Part shown: positions 1-10,916 of the stretch, piece after piece
Position numbering within the stretch: position 1 is the first letter of the stretch
Layout: each line of letters starts with the position of its first letter
Source: Flavobacteriaceae bacterium
GTDB lineage: Bacteria; Bacteroidota; Bacteroidia; Flavobacteriales; Flavobacteriaceae
Direction of reading: 5' to 3'
Assembly (NCBI GenBank): GCA_947453195.1
Contig: CANGFO010000002.1
Location: 124,001-188,000, forward strand
Length of the DNA: 64,000 nucleotides
Notes under the pieces: model-generated
The model's input: the letters and a program-made list of their open reading frames with translations, nothing else
Databases searched by the model: none
Told to the model about the DNA's origin: nothing
Made by a program: the position numbers and the translations under genes

Positions 1-3000
1 AGTGTATTGGGTTACTAATTGATTGGCATTAGTAAAAGTTCCGTTTGATGTTCCAACAGTGGTCCATAAAACAGTTGTGGCATCTGTTGCTGTTGCCGTT
101 GCAGTATATACAGCATCTTGACATACACTATCTGTTGGTGCGGTGGTAACTGTTGGTGCTTTAGTAATGTTAATGGTAATTTCTTTGTAATCCGATAAAT
201 TACAATTTGCTGTGCTTGATGCAGTTAATCTTAGGGTTACAAATCCGTTAGCAATATCTGCAGCATTAAAGGTATATACTGGATTTAATATAGTAGGATC
301 ACTAAAAGTTCCAGTTCCAACCGGATTCACTCTAGTCCACATTAAGCTATTGGCATATTGAGCAGCGTTTCCAGAAAGGTTGTAAGTTAATTGAGAACTA
401 CAAACAGTATCTGTAGTTGTTGTCATGGTTACAATTGGTTTTTTAACCACTGTAATTGTGAAATCTTGAGTAACGGTATTTGTACAAGGTGCCAAACTAG
501 CAACACTTATTCTAATGTCAACAGTTCCACTATCTGCAGCCGGAACATAAGTAGGTGATGCAGTATTTGCTCCTGTTAATGTACCCGTTCCATTAATGAT
601 TGTCCATGAAATTGATGCGGGATCGTAATCTGTAAAAGTTGCAGATAGTTGTTTATTTATGTTTTCACAGAAAAATCCATCATTAGCAAAAGTAATAGTT
701 GCTTGCTTAGCAATATTAATTTTAAAAGTTCTTATAATCGGGGTCGAACAAGGTACAATTGGAAGCACCGTAAGTGTAAGGTTTACAAAACCAGCAGCAA
801 TATCGGCAGCGGTTGGCGTGTAAGTAGGGGTCCATGAGGAAGCACCAGTTAAACTAGCCATTGTAGTGGTAGTCCATTGGTGTGATAAAATAGATGTTGG
901 ATTTACAATAGTGATATAGTTTGCCGGAATGGTATACGTCTCCGTTTCACAAATTGTAACTTCATTAGGACTTAAGGTTACAATTGGATTTTTTACAATA
1001 GTATAAACCGTTGTACTAGAAACACTTCCAGCACAAGGCGCAATAGCATCTCCATTTAAAGTTAATAATACTTGTCCATTGGCAATTTCATTAGGTCCAG
1101 GAGTATATTCGGTAACAGTATTTAAATTAGATGTTGTGAAAGTACCATCTCCGCCATTATTTGTCCAATGTAAATTAGTTACATTAGTTGATATTGCATC
1201 CGAAGAGGTAATTACACTTCCTTCGCAAAGTGTTTGAGAAGCTCCAGCCATTACATATGGTTTTTTCTGAACTGGAATTCGTACAATTTTAGTTGCCGAA
1301 ACACTACAAGGCGCATTTGGAATTGCAGTAATAGTTAAATCAATATAACCATTATTGATATCGGTTAAACTCGGAGTTACTATTGGAGTTAATGTTGCTG
1401 AATTGGATATAGTTGTTCCTGTAGTTGAGGTCCAATTGTAGGATACAGCATTTTGAACTACTGTTCCATTTACTAATACATTGGTTTCATCTGCACAAAT
1501 AGTAGGTTGAGGTGTTACCACTGTAATTAATGGCTCTTTGATTAAAGTGACATCAAAATAAGTTACTAATGGAACTGCACAAGGTGCAATTGGGTTTGCC
1601 GTTAATGTTAATCTAACAGAACCACTTAATATATCTGCGGCACTTGGAGTATAATTAGGGTCAATGATATTAGTAAAATCAAAGGTTCCTGTTCCAGAAG
1701 TCGACCAAACTAAATTTGAAACAGTTGTTAAATCAGCCGTTGCAGTTTGAATTTGGAATGGTAAGGCGCATCGTGTTAAATCAGCACCTGCATTAGCAAC
1801 CGGTAATTTTTGGAAGGACAATACTAATGTGCTTGAAACCGGAATTGCACAAGGCGCAATTGAATTTACGGTAAGTGTTAATGTTACAGATCCTGCTGCC
1901 AAATCAGCATTTGAAGGATTGTAAATCGGATTTAATGGATCTCCTGATGGGGAGAATGTACCTGTTCCAGATGTTGTCCAAACATAAGAGTTAGGGGCAT
2001 AATCTGTAACCGTTGTTCCGCCTATTCCATAGGAATTTTGAGTCACACAAATAGCATCAGTTGGAGTTAATGTGATAACAGGTAATTTTTGTAAAAACAA
2101 TCGAATTACATCGGATGCTGGAGCAGTACAAGGAGTAAGTGGATTTGCCATTAAGGTCAAATCAACAAATCCTAAATTAATATCAGCTGCAGATGGAGTA
2201 TAAGTTGCTAGCAAAGTTGTAGCATTTGTGAATGTTCCAGTTCCTGTTGTTGACCAAGTTACATTTGAGTAATTAGTTGCACTTGTCCCAATAGTTACAT
2301 AGCTAGATCCCTCACAAATAGTTGCGTTTGCAGGTCCGGCATCTGCAGTTGGAGGACTAATAAAATGTAATGTTATGGTATTTGATGTAGAAGAATTACA
2401 GTTTAATGGAAATCTAGATGCCGTTAAAGTTAAGGTAACCGTTCCTAAAGTGTAATCACTTGCAGAAGGGAAATAAGTAGGGGCTATAACCGTATTATTT
2501 GGAGCAAAAGTACCAGATCCAGAACTAGTCCAAGTAAGTGTGTCATAATTTGTTGGAACGACTCCAGTCACTATATATGATGGATCGCCCACGCATAAAT
2601 CAACATTTGGATTGATGACATTTATAACAGGTATTTTGTTTATAGTTAAGGTCATTTGATCCACTGCATTGGCATTGCAAGGGAAATTTTTTGTAGCTAC
2701 TAAAGTTAAAGTTACAGTTCCATTGTTATTGTCGCTAGGACCCGGAATGTAAATAGGTGATATGGTAGAACCACCTGTAAATGTTCCGTCTCCACTTGTA
2801 CTCCATTGTACTCCTATATTATTTGAAGCAGTAGCCGTGGTAACATGGAAAGAATCGCCTTCACATATTTGACCGTCTGATCCTGCATCTGCAGTAGCTT
2901 TTGGAATTATTGTAATTGTAGTATCCGAACTTGCAGATACGGTACATGGCGCAATAGCATTTGCAATTAATGTTAAATAAATTGTTCCCGACTCAGTTGG

Positions 3001-6000
3001 CTGAGACATATAGGTAGGGTTGGTGGTATTTGTATTAATAAATGTACCAGCTCCACCATTTCTAATCCAATTGTAAGCACTTGCATTTGTTGCATTACCT
3101 GGAAGCACAACCATATCCCCTTGACAAATAACTTGAGCTGGTCCAGCATCTGCAGTAGGATTTTTTTGAATGGTTAAGACCATTGTGTCTGAAGCATTTG
3201 TACAACCTGTTTGCGTTCCAGATAAAGTAAATGTTACAGATCCGGCAGCAATATCACCAGGACTTAAAGTATAAATTGGGTCTTCATTATGGATATTATC
3301 AAATGAACCAGAACCCGTAGAAGTCCATGTTATAGAAGTAGTATTGGTTGCCGTTGCCTGTAATTGATAAGTTTGATTGCTTTGGCAAATTGTTGCATTT
3401 CCACCAACAACTATACTTGGTTTACCATTAATTGTATATAAAACACTATCCGAAATAGATGGCCCACAATTATTGATTGGAGTTACCGTAACAGAGAAAG
3501 TTACAATCGTATTAAGATCTGTAGTGGCAGGCATGTAAATTGGAGCAATAGCGGTAGGATCAATAAAGTAACCATTTCCGTTTTGAACAGTCCAAAGAAT
3601 AGAACCTGCATTTTGAATTGAGGAATTTAGTGTAATAGGACCCTCACATACAACCGTAGGTGGACCAACATTTACAATTGGATTTTTAACAATATTAATG
3701 ATAATATTATCTGTTGCCGGAGTACTACATGGGTTATTGCCTGCTGCGCTTAAGGTTAAGGTTACCGATCCGTTTAGTATATCATTTGGACCCGGAATAT
3801 AGGTAGGAGTAAGCGAGTTAGCTCCAACAATAGTTCCATCACCTGTTCCATTTGTCCAAAGAATGGTGCTGTTTACAATATTTTCAGATGCTAATGGATT
3901 AAAAGGTACAAAATAGTTTGAACCTTCACAAATAGTTGCCGAAGGCGGTCCTGCATCTACTTTTGGTGCTGGCGTAATTAAAGCCGATACAGTGTCAGTA
4001 TCACTAGGACAAGTAGTGTTTGTATTTGCTGTTAAAGTAAATACAATAGGGCCAACATAATTCTGATCATTTACACTTGGTGTATATATTGGCATGTAAG
4101 GATTACTTTGATCTAAAGTTCCTGTAATTCCTGACGGGATACTCCAAACTAAATTTGTTGCATATTGCGTTCCAGTAGCATTTATTTGAACTGGATCTGT
4201 TCCGCATGTAATCACATCTAAACCTGCATTTGCAATTGGTTTTTTATCAATAATAATTACTACATCTTGAGTATAAGTTGCGGTACATGGATTCGCTCCA
4301 ATTACAGATAATTGTAAAGTCACACTACCTGTAGTAATATCTGCTAAACTTGGAGAGTAGATAGGATTTAGAACTGTATTATTATCGAAACTTCCAGAAC
4401 CAATTAATTTTGTCCAAACAAAAGACGAATATTGATTAGTAATAGTTGCATTTAACTGTACTTGAGTTGTAGTTTCACAAATATGAAATTGAGGTGCTCC
4501 TACAATTGTAATTACCGGTATTGGTTTAACTGAAATAATTACTTGATTGGTTTTTTTACATCCAGTTGCAGTAACCGTTTCTTCTAAAATATAGGTAGTT
4601 GTAACGGCCGGATTTACCGATGGATTTGAACTTGTTGAAGCAAATCCTGCCGGAATACTACTCCAAGAATAAGTAGATCCTACATTAGAATTTGATCCTA
4701 TATTAATAGAATCTCCAGCGCAAATAGAAGTATCTGCAATTACTGTAGCATTTGGTAACGGATTTACAACTACTTGAAATTGATCCTGAACAGAACAACC
4801 CGTTCCAGTATTTGTTATAGAATAAGTGTAATTTTGAATAACTACTTGATTGAAAGTAATACTCACTTGAGGTAAAATGCTTGTATATCCAGTATCGGAT
4901 GTCCAATTATAAGTATATCCTGCAATAAATGGTTCTCCAAATGTTTTTGTGTCTCCAAAACAAACTTGTTGATTCGGAATGTCATTAATAACCGGAGTGC
5001 TTTTTACTGTAATAGTAACAACTGATGAATTTACTGCTGAACAAACTCCATTTTGAACTACTACTCTATAAAGAGTGGTTGCAGTTAATGGGCCAGAAGT
5101 ATAAGTGTCATTTGTATTTGAAATGGTACCCCATGTTGCACCATTATTTGTTGATTCTTCCCAACGGATGATAGAGCCATTATACCCTGTTAGTGCTAAT
5201 AAGCCACTAGTTTGTCCAACACAAATTGCTGTCGAACTATTTAATACTCCACCATTACTTTGTGAGATTACATCAATAAACGCAGGGGTTGCATATTCTA
5301 CAGGTGCTATACCGCTTTGAACTACGGCTCTAAAATATAAAGGAGCAGTTAAATTGGTAGCTGTATAAGTTGCACTTATAATATTAATGTCGGTAACATT
5401 TGCAGAGAAATCTACAACAGTAGAACTTTGCCATTTAATTATGCTTCCTGTATATCCAGTTAAAGTTAATAGAGTAGAATTGGTTCCATAACAAACTGTT
5501 GTTGTACCCAAAATTGTTCCTCCAACCGAATTAGGAAATACCGAAACATTTACTGGAGTTCTTAATATACTTTCACAACCATTTACGGTTTGAGAAGCAT
5601 AATAAATTCCGGTAGATAATAATATGGAACCTGAAAGTGGGCTTCCACCAACTGCGTTAGCATACCAATTTGGAGTACCTGAACTTACTATTAGTAAATT
5701 AGAAATAGTTGCATTTGCAGAAGCTAAAAAAGTTTGTGCATTGGCGATTGGAGCTACCGGTGATGCGGGTTGTGGATCAATTACAATAAAATTTGAATTT
5801 ATTGACACACACCCCGTTGAATTAGTTACGGTGTAGGTATAAGTTCCTGGATTAATTCCGGTAATCGTTTTAGTGATTCCAGTGCTTGTTAGAGTAACTC
5901 CGTCAGGAAATCTTGTAAGCGTCCAGTTACCTGATGAAGGTAAGCCATTTAATGTTACACTTCCTGTTGCCACAGTACAAGTTGGTTGAACCAATAAGCC

Positions 6001-9000
6001 TACAATTGGCTCGCTTTGAGTTGGCACAGGATCGATAACTACACTTGAACTCGCTGTTGAACTACAAGTTCCATTTGAAACAGAAAAAGTATAAGTTCCA
6101 GAAGCTAAATTAGTTATCGTGTAGGCAGCCCCAGAATTGGTATAGGTTTGTCCACCTGGTAATTTTGTTATTGTCCAAGTTCCAGTAGGTAATCCGCTTA
6201 ACACGACACTTCCGGTTGGAACGGTACAACTTGGTTGGGTAATAGCCCCAACTGATGGTGTGCTTGGTGTTGTTGGCACAGCAATTATAGCTACGCTAGT
6301 GCTTGCAGAAGTACATAAGTTGGTATCTTTTACTGTAAAATTATAGGTTCCGGCAGTTGGATTATTTAATATATAAGTTGCCCCTGATCCATTATAAGAT
6401 CCTGGATTTATGGTCCAGCTTCCTGTAGTTGGTAATCCAGAAAATTGAATGGTTGCAATTGACGTAGTACAATCGGGTTGCGATACATTTACTGTTGGAG
6501 CTGATGGTATATTATTAACAGTTACAAGAACACTATCTGTATTAGAACAATTATTGGCATCGGTTCCAATAACGGTATAGGTTGTAGTTGCAGAAGGAAT
6601 GAATGAAATACCATTTGAAATACCTCCATTCCAAGCATATGAATTGGCTCCTAAACCCGAAAGTGTTACTGAAGAACCTAAACAAATATTTTTATCAAGC
6701 CCGGCATTTACATTTGGTAATGGTTTTACTGTAACAGTATATGCTGCAGTTCCGGCACAACCATTATTATCTGTTCCAGTTACCGTATAGGTTGTTGTAG
6801 CCGATGGAGTTACGGTTATTGAATTTGTAGTTCCAAGACCACTACTCCATGAATAAGTGCTTGCACTAGATGAGGTAAGCGTGGTGCTGTCCCCAGCACA
6901 AATAGAATTAGTACCTGAAATCGTATAAGTTGGTAATGCATTTATTAATACACTTACAGGATTTACCGTTGAAGAACAACCGTTAGAGTCAGTTCCTTTA
7001 ATATAATAGGTCCCAGTTGTAGCAACTGCAGTAGCATTAGTTAAAGCAACTGTAGCTAATGGATTGGTGTAATACGTATAAAATAAACCTGGAGTAGAAC
7101 CCTGAGTAACATTTGCTAAAGTTAAATTTAATGTATTTGGACTACAAACAGGTGCAGGATTTGTAACTAATAATGTAGGAGATGTATTTACTACAAAACT
7201 AGTCGTTGCAGTACATCCATTAGAATTGGTATAGGTTATTAATGAAGTTCCTGGTGAAGCGGCAGTTACTAATCCGGTAGCAGAAACAGAAGCAATACCA
7301 GGATTTGAAGAAAGCCAAGCACTTGCTGCTGGAGTTGTCGTTCCGGTGAGAGTAGCAGTTCCTCCAATACAAGCAGATAAGTTACCTGTTATTGTTGGGG
7401 AACTATTAATAGTCACTACAAAATTAGATGAATTTACAATCGCACAACCTAAATTTTGTACAACAGCTCTAAAATAAGTAGTTTGTGATAAGGCTCCCGA
7501 GATGTATGTAGAATTAGTATTAGATACAGGATTCCAACTAGTCCCATTTGTAGATTCTTCCCATCGAATAATAGAACCTACAGAACCCGATAGAGTTAAC
7601 AACCCGCTATTTTGTCCAGAACATACTGCTGTTGTAGGGGAAGTTATAGTTCCGCCTACACTTTGAGATATTATATCTATAAATGCAGGAGTTGAATAGG
7701 AAGTAGAAGTTCCACTTTGAACTACGGCTCTATAATAAGTAGGAGTACTAATATTAGTAACGGTATAGGTACTATTTGTATTAGTAATATCAACTACAGT
7801 CCCTGTAAAATTGATGGTTGAAGCACTTTGCCATTTAACTACAGTTCCTGTATTTCCTGTTAAAGTTAATAGAGTAGAATTTGTTCCAATACAAACTAAT
7901 GCATCAGAGGTAACTGCGCCACCTACTGAATTTGCATTGACTGAAACAGCAACTGATGTTCTTGCGGTACTTTCACAAGTATTTACTATTTGAGCAGCAT
8001 AATAGTTTCCTGAAGATAAAGGAGTAGCACTTGAAAGTGCAGTTCCTCCTGTTGAACTTGAATACCAAACTGGAGTTCCAGAACTCGTAATTTGTAAATT
8101 AGCTACAGTTGGATTTGCAGCAGCCATAAATGATTGCGCCACCGCAGTAGGCGCACTAGGAATAGTAAGCGCTGCATTAACCGTTGCGCTTGTACTTGTA
8201 GAGGTACAAAGATTAGCATCTCTTACCGTATAATTATAAGGACCTGATGCTATAGAATTTAATGTATAGGTTGCCCCAGATCCATTAATAGATCCTGGGT
8301 TAATAGTCCAATTTCCAGTAGTTGGTAAACCAGAAAATTGAATAGAACCTGTACTTGTTGTGCAATTTGGCTGACTAACACTTAGTAGAGGTGCTGTAGG
8401 AATACTATTTACAGTCACTAATACCGATGCGGTGTTAGGGCACCCATTAGCTCCCACTCCTGTTACAGTATAGGTAGATGTAGCCGTTGGAGTAAATGCA
8501 ATATTATTAGTGATAGAATTATTCCAACTATAAGCACCTGTTCCACCAGATCCTGATAGAGTAACGGAACTACCTGCACAAATTGTTTGGTTAGCACCTG
8601 CAGTTATTGTTGGAAGTGGTTTCACAGTAACGGTATACGTAGCTGTTCCGGCACATCCATTAGAATCCGTTCCAGTTACAGTATAAATAAAATTATTTGA
8701 AGGAGTAACTGTTATAGAAGCAGTTGCTCCTAGACCTCCACTCCATGAATAGTTATTTGCACCAGTAGCAGTAAGTGTTGTACTATCATTTGCGCATAAG
8801 GAATTAATGCCTGAAATGGATACTGTAGGTAATGAATTTATTAATACATTTAGTGTAGTTCTTGCGCTTTCACAACTAGATACAGTTTGACTTACATAAT
8901 AGGAAGTAGTTCCTATTGAAGCTGTACTTGGAGTAGGTGCTGTAGTGCTTCCTGTTCCGCCAGTTAAAGAGATATACCACTTAAGCGAACTGCCTGAAGC

Positions 9001-10689
9001 AGTTAACGGACTTGCGGATTGATTTTGACAATAAATTACTGTGCTTGAAGTAATGGTAGGATTAGCCGGAATTGAATTTACGGTTACTACTACTTGATCG
9101 GTATTAATACAGCCATTTGCATCAGTTCCAGTTGCAGTGTAAGTCGTACTTGTAGATGGTGTAAATGATACATTATTAGTTACCCCGTTACTCCAACTAA
9201 TATTAGTCGCACCACTTCCTGCTAATGTTACAGATCCGCCAATACAAATGGCTTGATCAGTACCAGCATTAACGGATGGCAAAGCATTTACAGTAACAAC
9301 TAAAGATGCTCTTGAGCTTTCACATCCATTTATTGTTTGACTTACATAATAGTTCGAAGTGCCAGCAGCAGCAGTGCTTGGTGTTGGTACAGAAGCTTCA
9401 GCGCTTCCTCCAGATGCAGTTAAGTACCATTTTAAATTACTTCCGATAGCAGATAATGAATTTGCTATTTGATTTTGACAATAATTTACCGATGAGGTAG
9501 TTGGTGCCGAAGGAATTGAATTAACTGTAACGGTAGCTGAGGGAGTTGAAAAACTAGTGCTTTGACATCCTATTAAGGAGACAGATACTAAATTTAAAGT
9601 TTGATTTGAAGTAGCTCCTAAAACAGTAACTGTAGCAAAGCCACTACTATTTAAAGTTACATTTACATTTGATCCAGATCCAATTTTATATATAACTGTT
9701 GCATTTGGTGTTCCAGTTATTGTGAAAGTTGCAGTATTCCCTGAACAAATTGGTGAAGTTGCACTAACTGAAGCACTCGGAATAGTATTGACAACAACTA
9801 ATTGAGAAGCAGAATTTATACAGCCGTTGCTATCAGTTCCTATTGCAGTATATGTTGTATTTGCATTAGGGTTTACACTAACACTAGTTGTACTTGGCAA
9901 TCCAGATCCCCAATTATAAGAAAGCGCACCTGTGGCTGTTAATGTTGTTGCTGTTCCGTCACAAATAGTTGAAGTTCCTGAAATTGATATCGTTGGTAAA
10001 GGATTTACTTGTATTGCGAAATTTTCTGATTTTGAACAACCGTTAATGTCGGTACCGATAACGGTATAAGTTGTATTTGTTGTTGGATTAACCGAAATGG
10101 AACTTGAAGTATTTCCAGTATTCCATAAATATGAACTAGCTCCTGAAATAGTAATTGTTGTAGATTGCCCTATACAAACGTTTGTATTTCCTGATTTAAT
10201 TAATGTTGGTAATGGATTTACAATTAATTGGGCAGCATTTGAAGTAGTTGGATTTGCTGGATCGGAATCATCTGTAATTACACAAGTGTAATTAGCAGCA
10301 TCACTACTTAATACATTTGTTATTGTTAATGATGAAGTGGATGAACCATTAATATTCCCTGTAATATCAACAATTGTTGTCCCATTTTTTCTCCAAGAAT
10401 AAGATAAATTCCCAGTACCAATTGCGGTTACGTTAAAAGTAACACTTCCTCCAATACATTTGGTTTCAGCTTGAGGTTGAGACGTAATAATAGGCCCTGC
10501 TAATTCATGCTTTGATAAGGAAAAATCATTCCCGTTACTTGGAGCATAAGAAGCAACACTAAATAGGTTTAATTCGTATTTTTTTTCAGTGCTTTTGTAG
10601 TTATTTTCAAAAGTGTTTGAAAACAAAACATGAGATATTAACAATGTTGCAAAAGCAAAAACTAGTTTACTTACACTTATATTTTTCAT
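1..10689 (-). CDS. Giant repetitive Ig-like/PKD-like secreted adhesin (3' end beyond window)
   Basis: A single frame reads from an ATG at 10689 to base 1 (about 3563 codons) with no stop that I noticed, so the C-terminus is missing. The N-terminus is a signal peptide (MKNISVSKLVFAFATLLIS, then SHVLFS). Residues about 65-160 form an Ig-like domain ending in an ANYTC-type motif. The first half then carries units around I-S-G-T-x-x-I-C and T-T-Y-T-V-x-G-T-D-x-N-G-C. The second half switches to units of about 91 residues with D-A-G-P/IC-G-G, GTGTF, P-x-Y-x-P-S and A-P-C motifs. Such repeats are typical of Flavobacterium cell-surface adhesins and gliding proteins (SprB-like) exported by the type IX system. 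That it is an adhesin is inference, because the C-terminal sorting domain cannot be seen. The coding strand is poor in charged residues and rich in Thr, Ser and Asn. Confidence 0.85.
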   Translation of the reverse strand, partial: MKNISVSKLVFAFATLLISHVLFSNTFENNYKSTEKKYELNLFSVASYAPSNGNDFSLSKHELAGPIITSQPQAETKCIGGSVTFNVTAIGTGNLSYSWRKNGTTIVDITGNINGSSTSSLTITNVLSSDAANYTCVITDDSDPANPTTSNAAQLIVNPLPTLIKSGNTNVCIGQSTTITISGASSYLWNTGNTSSSISVNPTTNTTYTVIGTDINGCSKSENFAIQVNPLPTISISGTSTICDGTATTLTATGALSYNWGSGLPSTTSVSVNPNANTTYTAIGTDSNGCINSASQLVVVNTIPSASVSATSPICSGNTATFTITGTPNATVIYKIGSGSNVNVTLNSSGFATVTVLGATSNQTLNLVSVSLIGCQSTSFSTPSATVTVNSIPSAPTTSSVNYCQNQIANSLSAIGSNLKWYLTASGGSAEASVPTPSTAAAGTSNYYVSQTINGCESSRASLVVTVNALPSVNAGTDQAICIGGSVTLAGSGATNISWSNGVTNNVSFTPSTSTTYTATGTDANGCINTDQVVVTVNSIPANPTITSSTVIYCQNQSASPLTASGSSLKWYISLTGGTGSTTAPTPSTASIGTTSYYVSQTVSSCESARTTLNVLINSLPTVSISGINSLCANDSTTLTATGANNYSWSGGLGATASITVTPSNNFIYTVTGTDSNGCAGTATYTVTVKPLPTITAGANQTICAGSSVTLSGSGGTGAYSWNNSITNNIAFTPTATSTYTVTGVGANGCPNTASVLVTVNSIPTAPLLSVSQPNCTTSTGSIQFSGLPTTGNWTINPGSINGSGATYTLNSIASGPYNYTVRDANLCTSTSTSATVNAALTIPSAPTAVAQSFMAAANPTVANLQITSSGTPVWYSSSTGGTALSSATPLSSGNYYAAQIVNTCESTARTSVAVSVNANSVGGAVTSDALVCIGTNSTLLTLTGNTGTVVKWQSASTINFTGTVVDITNTNSTYTVTNISTPTYYRAVVQSGTSTSYSTPAFIDIISQSVGGTITSPTTAVCSGQNSGLLTLSGSVGSIIRWEESTNGTSWNPVSNTNSTYISGALSQTTYFRAVVQNLGCAIVNSSNFVVTINSSPTITGNLSACIGGTATLTGTTTPAASAWLSSNPGIASVSATGLVTAASPGTSLITYTNSNGCTATTSFVVNTSPTLLVTNPAPVCSPNTLNLTLANVTQGSTPGLFYTYYTNPLATVALTNATAVATTGTYYIKGTDSNGCSSTVNPVSVLINALPTYTISGTNSICAGDSTTLTSSSASTYSWSSGLGTTNSITVTPSATTTYTVTGTDNNGCAGTAAYTVTVKPLPNVNAGLDKNICLGSSVTLSGLGANSYAWNGGISNGISFIPSATTTYTVIGTDANNCSNTDSVLVTVNNIPSAPTVNVSQPDCTTSIATIQFSGLPTTGSWTINPGSYNGSGATYILNNPTAGTYNFTVKDTNLCTSASTSVAIIAVPTTPSTPSVGAITQPSCTVPTGSVVLSGLPTGTWTITKLPGGQTYTNSGAAYTITNLASGTYTFSVSNGTCSSTASSSVVIDPVPTQSEPIVGLLVQPTCTVATGSVTLNGLPSSGNWTLTRFPDGVTLTSTGITKTITGINPGTYTYTVTNSTGCVSINSNFIVIDPQPASPVAPIANAQTFLASANATISNLLIVSSGTPNWYANAVGGSPLSGSILLSTGIYYASQTVNGCESILRTPVNVSVFPNSVGGTILGTTTVCYGTNSTLLTLTGYTGSIIKWQSSTVVDFSANVTDINIISATYTATNLTAPLYFRAVVQSGIAPVEYATPAFIDVISQSNGGVLNSSTAICVGQTSGLLALTGYNGSIIRWEESTNNGATWGTISNTNDTYTSGPLTATTLYRVVVQNGVCSAVNSSVVTITVKSTPVINDIPNQQVCFGDTKTFGEPFIAGYTYNWTSDTGYTSILPQVSITFNQVVIQNYTYSITNTGTGCSVQDQFQVVVNPLPNATVIADTSICAGDSINIGSNSNVGSTYSWSSIPAGFASTSSNPSVNPAVTTTYILEETVTATGCKKTNQVIISVKPIPVITIVGAPQFHICETTTQVQLNATITNQYSSFVWTKLIGSGSFDNNTVLNPIYSPSLADITTGSVTLQLSVIGANPCTATYTQDVVIIIDKKPIANAGLDVITCGTDPVQINATGTQYATNLVWSIPSGITGTLDQSNPYMPIYTPSVNDQNYVGPIVFTLTANTNTTCPSDTDTVSALITPAPKVDAGPPSATICEGSNYFVPFNPLASENIVNSTILWTNGTGDGTIVGANSLTPTYIPGPNDILNGSVTLTLSAAGNNPCSTPATDNIIINIVKNPIVNVGPPTVVCEGPITLNSSIQNAGSILWTVQNGNGYFIDPTAIAPIYMPATTDLNTIVTFSVTVTPINNCGPSISDSVLYTINGKPSIVVGGNATICQSNQTYQLQATATNTTSITWTSTGSGSFDNIHNEDPIYTLSPGDIAAGSVTFTLSGTQTGCTNASDTMVLTIQKNPTADAGPAQVICQGDMVVLPGNATNASAYNWIRNGGAGTFINTNTTNPTYMSQPTESGTIYLTLIANAIAPCTVSASSDTTITIIPKATADAGSDGQICEGDSFHVTTATASNNIGVQWSTSGDGTFTGGSTISPIYIPGPSDNNNGTVTLTLVATKNFPCNANAVDQMTLTINKIPVINVINPNVDLCVGDPSYIVTGVVPTNYDTLTWTSSGSGTFAPNNTVIAPTYFPSASDYTLGTVTLTLTASRFPLNCNSSTSNTITLHFISPPTADAGPANATICEGSSYVTIGTSATNYSNVTWSTTGTGTFTNATTLLATYTPSAADINLGFVDLTLMANPLTPCTAPASDVIRLFLQKLPVITLTPTDAICVTQNSYGIGGTTVTDYAPNSYVWTTSGTGTFSPSGDPLNPIYNPSNADLAAGSVTLTLTVNSIAPCAIPVSSTLVLSFQKLPVANAGADLTRCALPFQIQTATADLTTVSNLVWSTSGTGTFDFTNIIDPNYTPSAADILSGSVRLTLTANPIAPCAVPLVTYFDVTLIKEPLITVVTPQPTICADETNVLVNGTVVQNAVSYNWTSTTGTTISNSATLTPIVTPSLTDINNGYIDLTITAIPNAPCSVSATKIVRIPVQKKPYVMAGASQTLCEGSVITSSDAISTNVTNLHWTNNGGDGTFTTSNLNTVTEYTPGPNEIANGQVLLTLNGDAIAPCAGSVSSTTVYTIVKNPIVTLSPNEVTICETETYTIPANYITIVNPTSILSHQWTTTTMASLTGASSWTPTYTPTAADIAAGFVNLTLTVLPIVPCSTPIIRTFKINIAKQATITFANDGFFCENINKQLSATFTDYDPASISWTIINGTGTLTGANTASPTYVPAADSGTVDIRISVASLAPCTNTVTQDFTITVVKKPIVTMTTTTDTVCSSQLTYNLSGNAAQYANSLMWTRVNPVGTGTFSDPTILNPVYTFNAADIANGFVTLRLTASSTANCNLSDYKEITINITKAPTVTTAPTDSVCQDAVYTATATATDATTVLWTTVGTSNGTFTNANQLVTQYT

Positions 10690-10730
10690 AATCAGTAGTT
10701 TATAGTGATTTAGGGCTAAATACTAATTCA

Positions 10731-10761
10731 CAAAAATAGGCAAAAATTGTTAATAACTCAA
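10731..10761 (-). promoter_or_regulatory. Bacteroidota-type promoter of the giant adhesin gene
   Basis: Read on the minus strand, TTG (10761-10759) is followed after 20 bases by TATTTTTG (10738-10731). This fits the TTG-N19-TAnnTTTG consensus described for Flavobacterium. It lies about 40 bases upstream of the ATG at 10689. Confidence 0.6.
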
Positions 10762-10868
10762 TTTTCAACATCAATTTTAGGTTAATTTCAGCTAGACTAG
10801 ACTAAATATTATTTTTTAGAATTAAAAAAATTAAGAATCTTTTATAAAAATCGAATTTTTAATTGCGT

Positions 10869-10876
10869 TATATTTG
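10869..10876 (+). promoter_or_regulatory. Probable -7 box for the TlpA-like gene
   Basis: TATATTTG matches TAnnTTTG exactly and lies 40 bases before the ATG at 10917. No clear TTG is seen 17-20 bases further upstream, so the call rests on the -7 box alone. It is divergent from the adhesin promoter. Confidence 0.45.
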
Positions 10877-10916
10877 AACCAAAATTAGAATGTCTAATAA
10901 TTGAAAAAAATAGTTT

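Noticed and set aside
1..10689. Regular repeats suggesting a CRISPR array or satellite DNA
   Set aside because: The period is about 273 bases, the units are diverged, and a single long open frame runs through all of them, so they are protein domain repeats.
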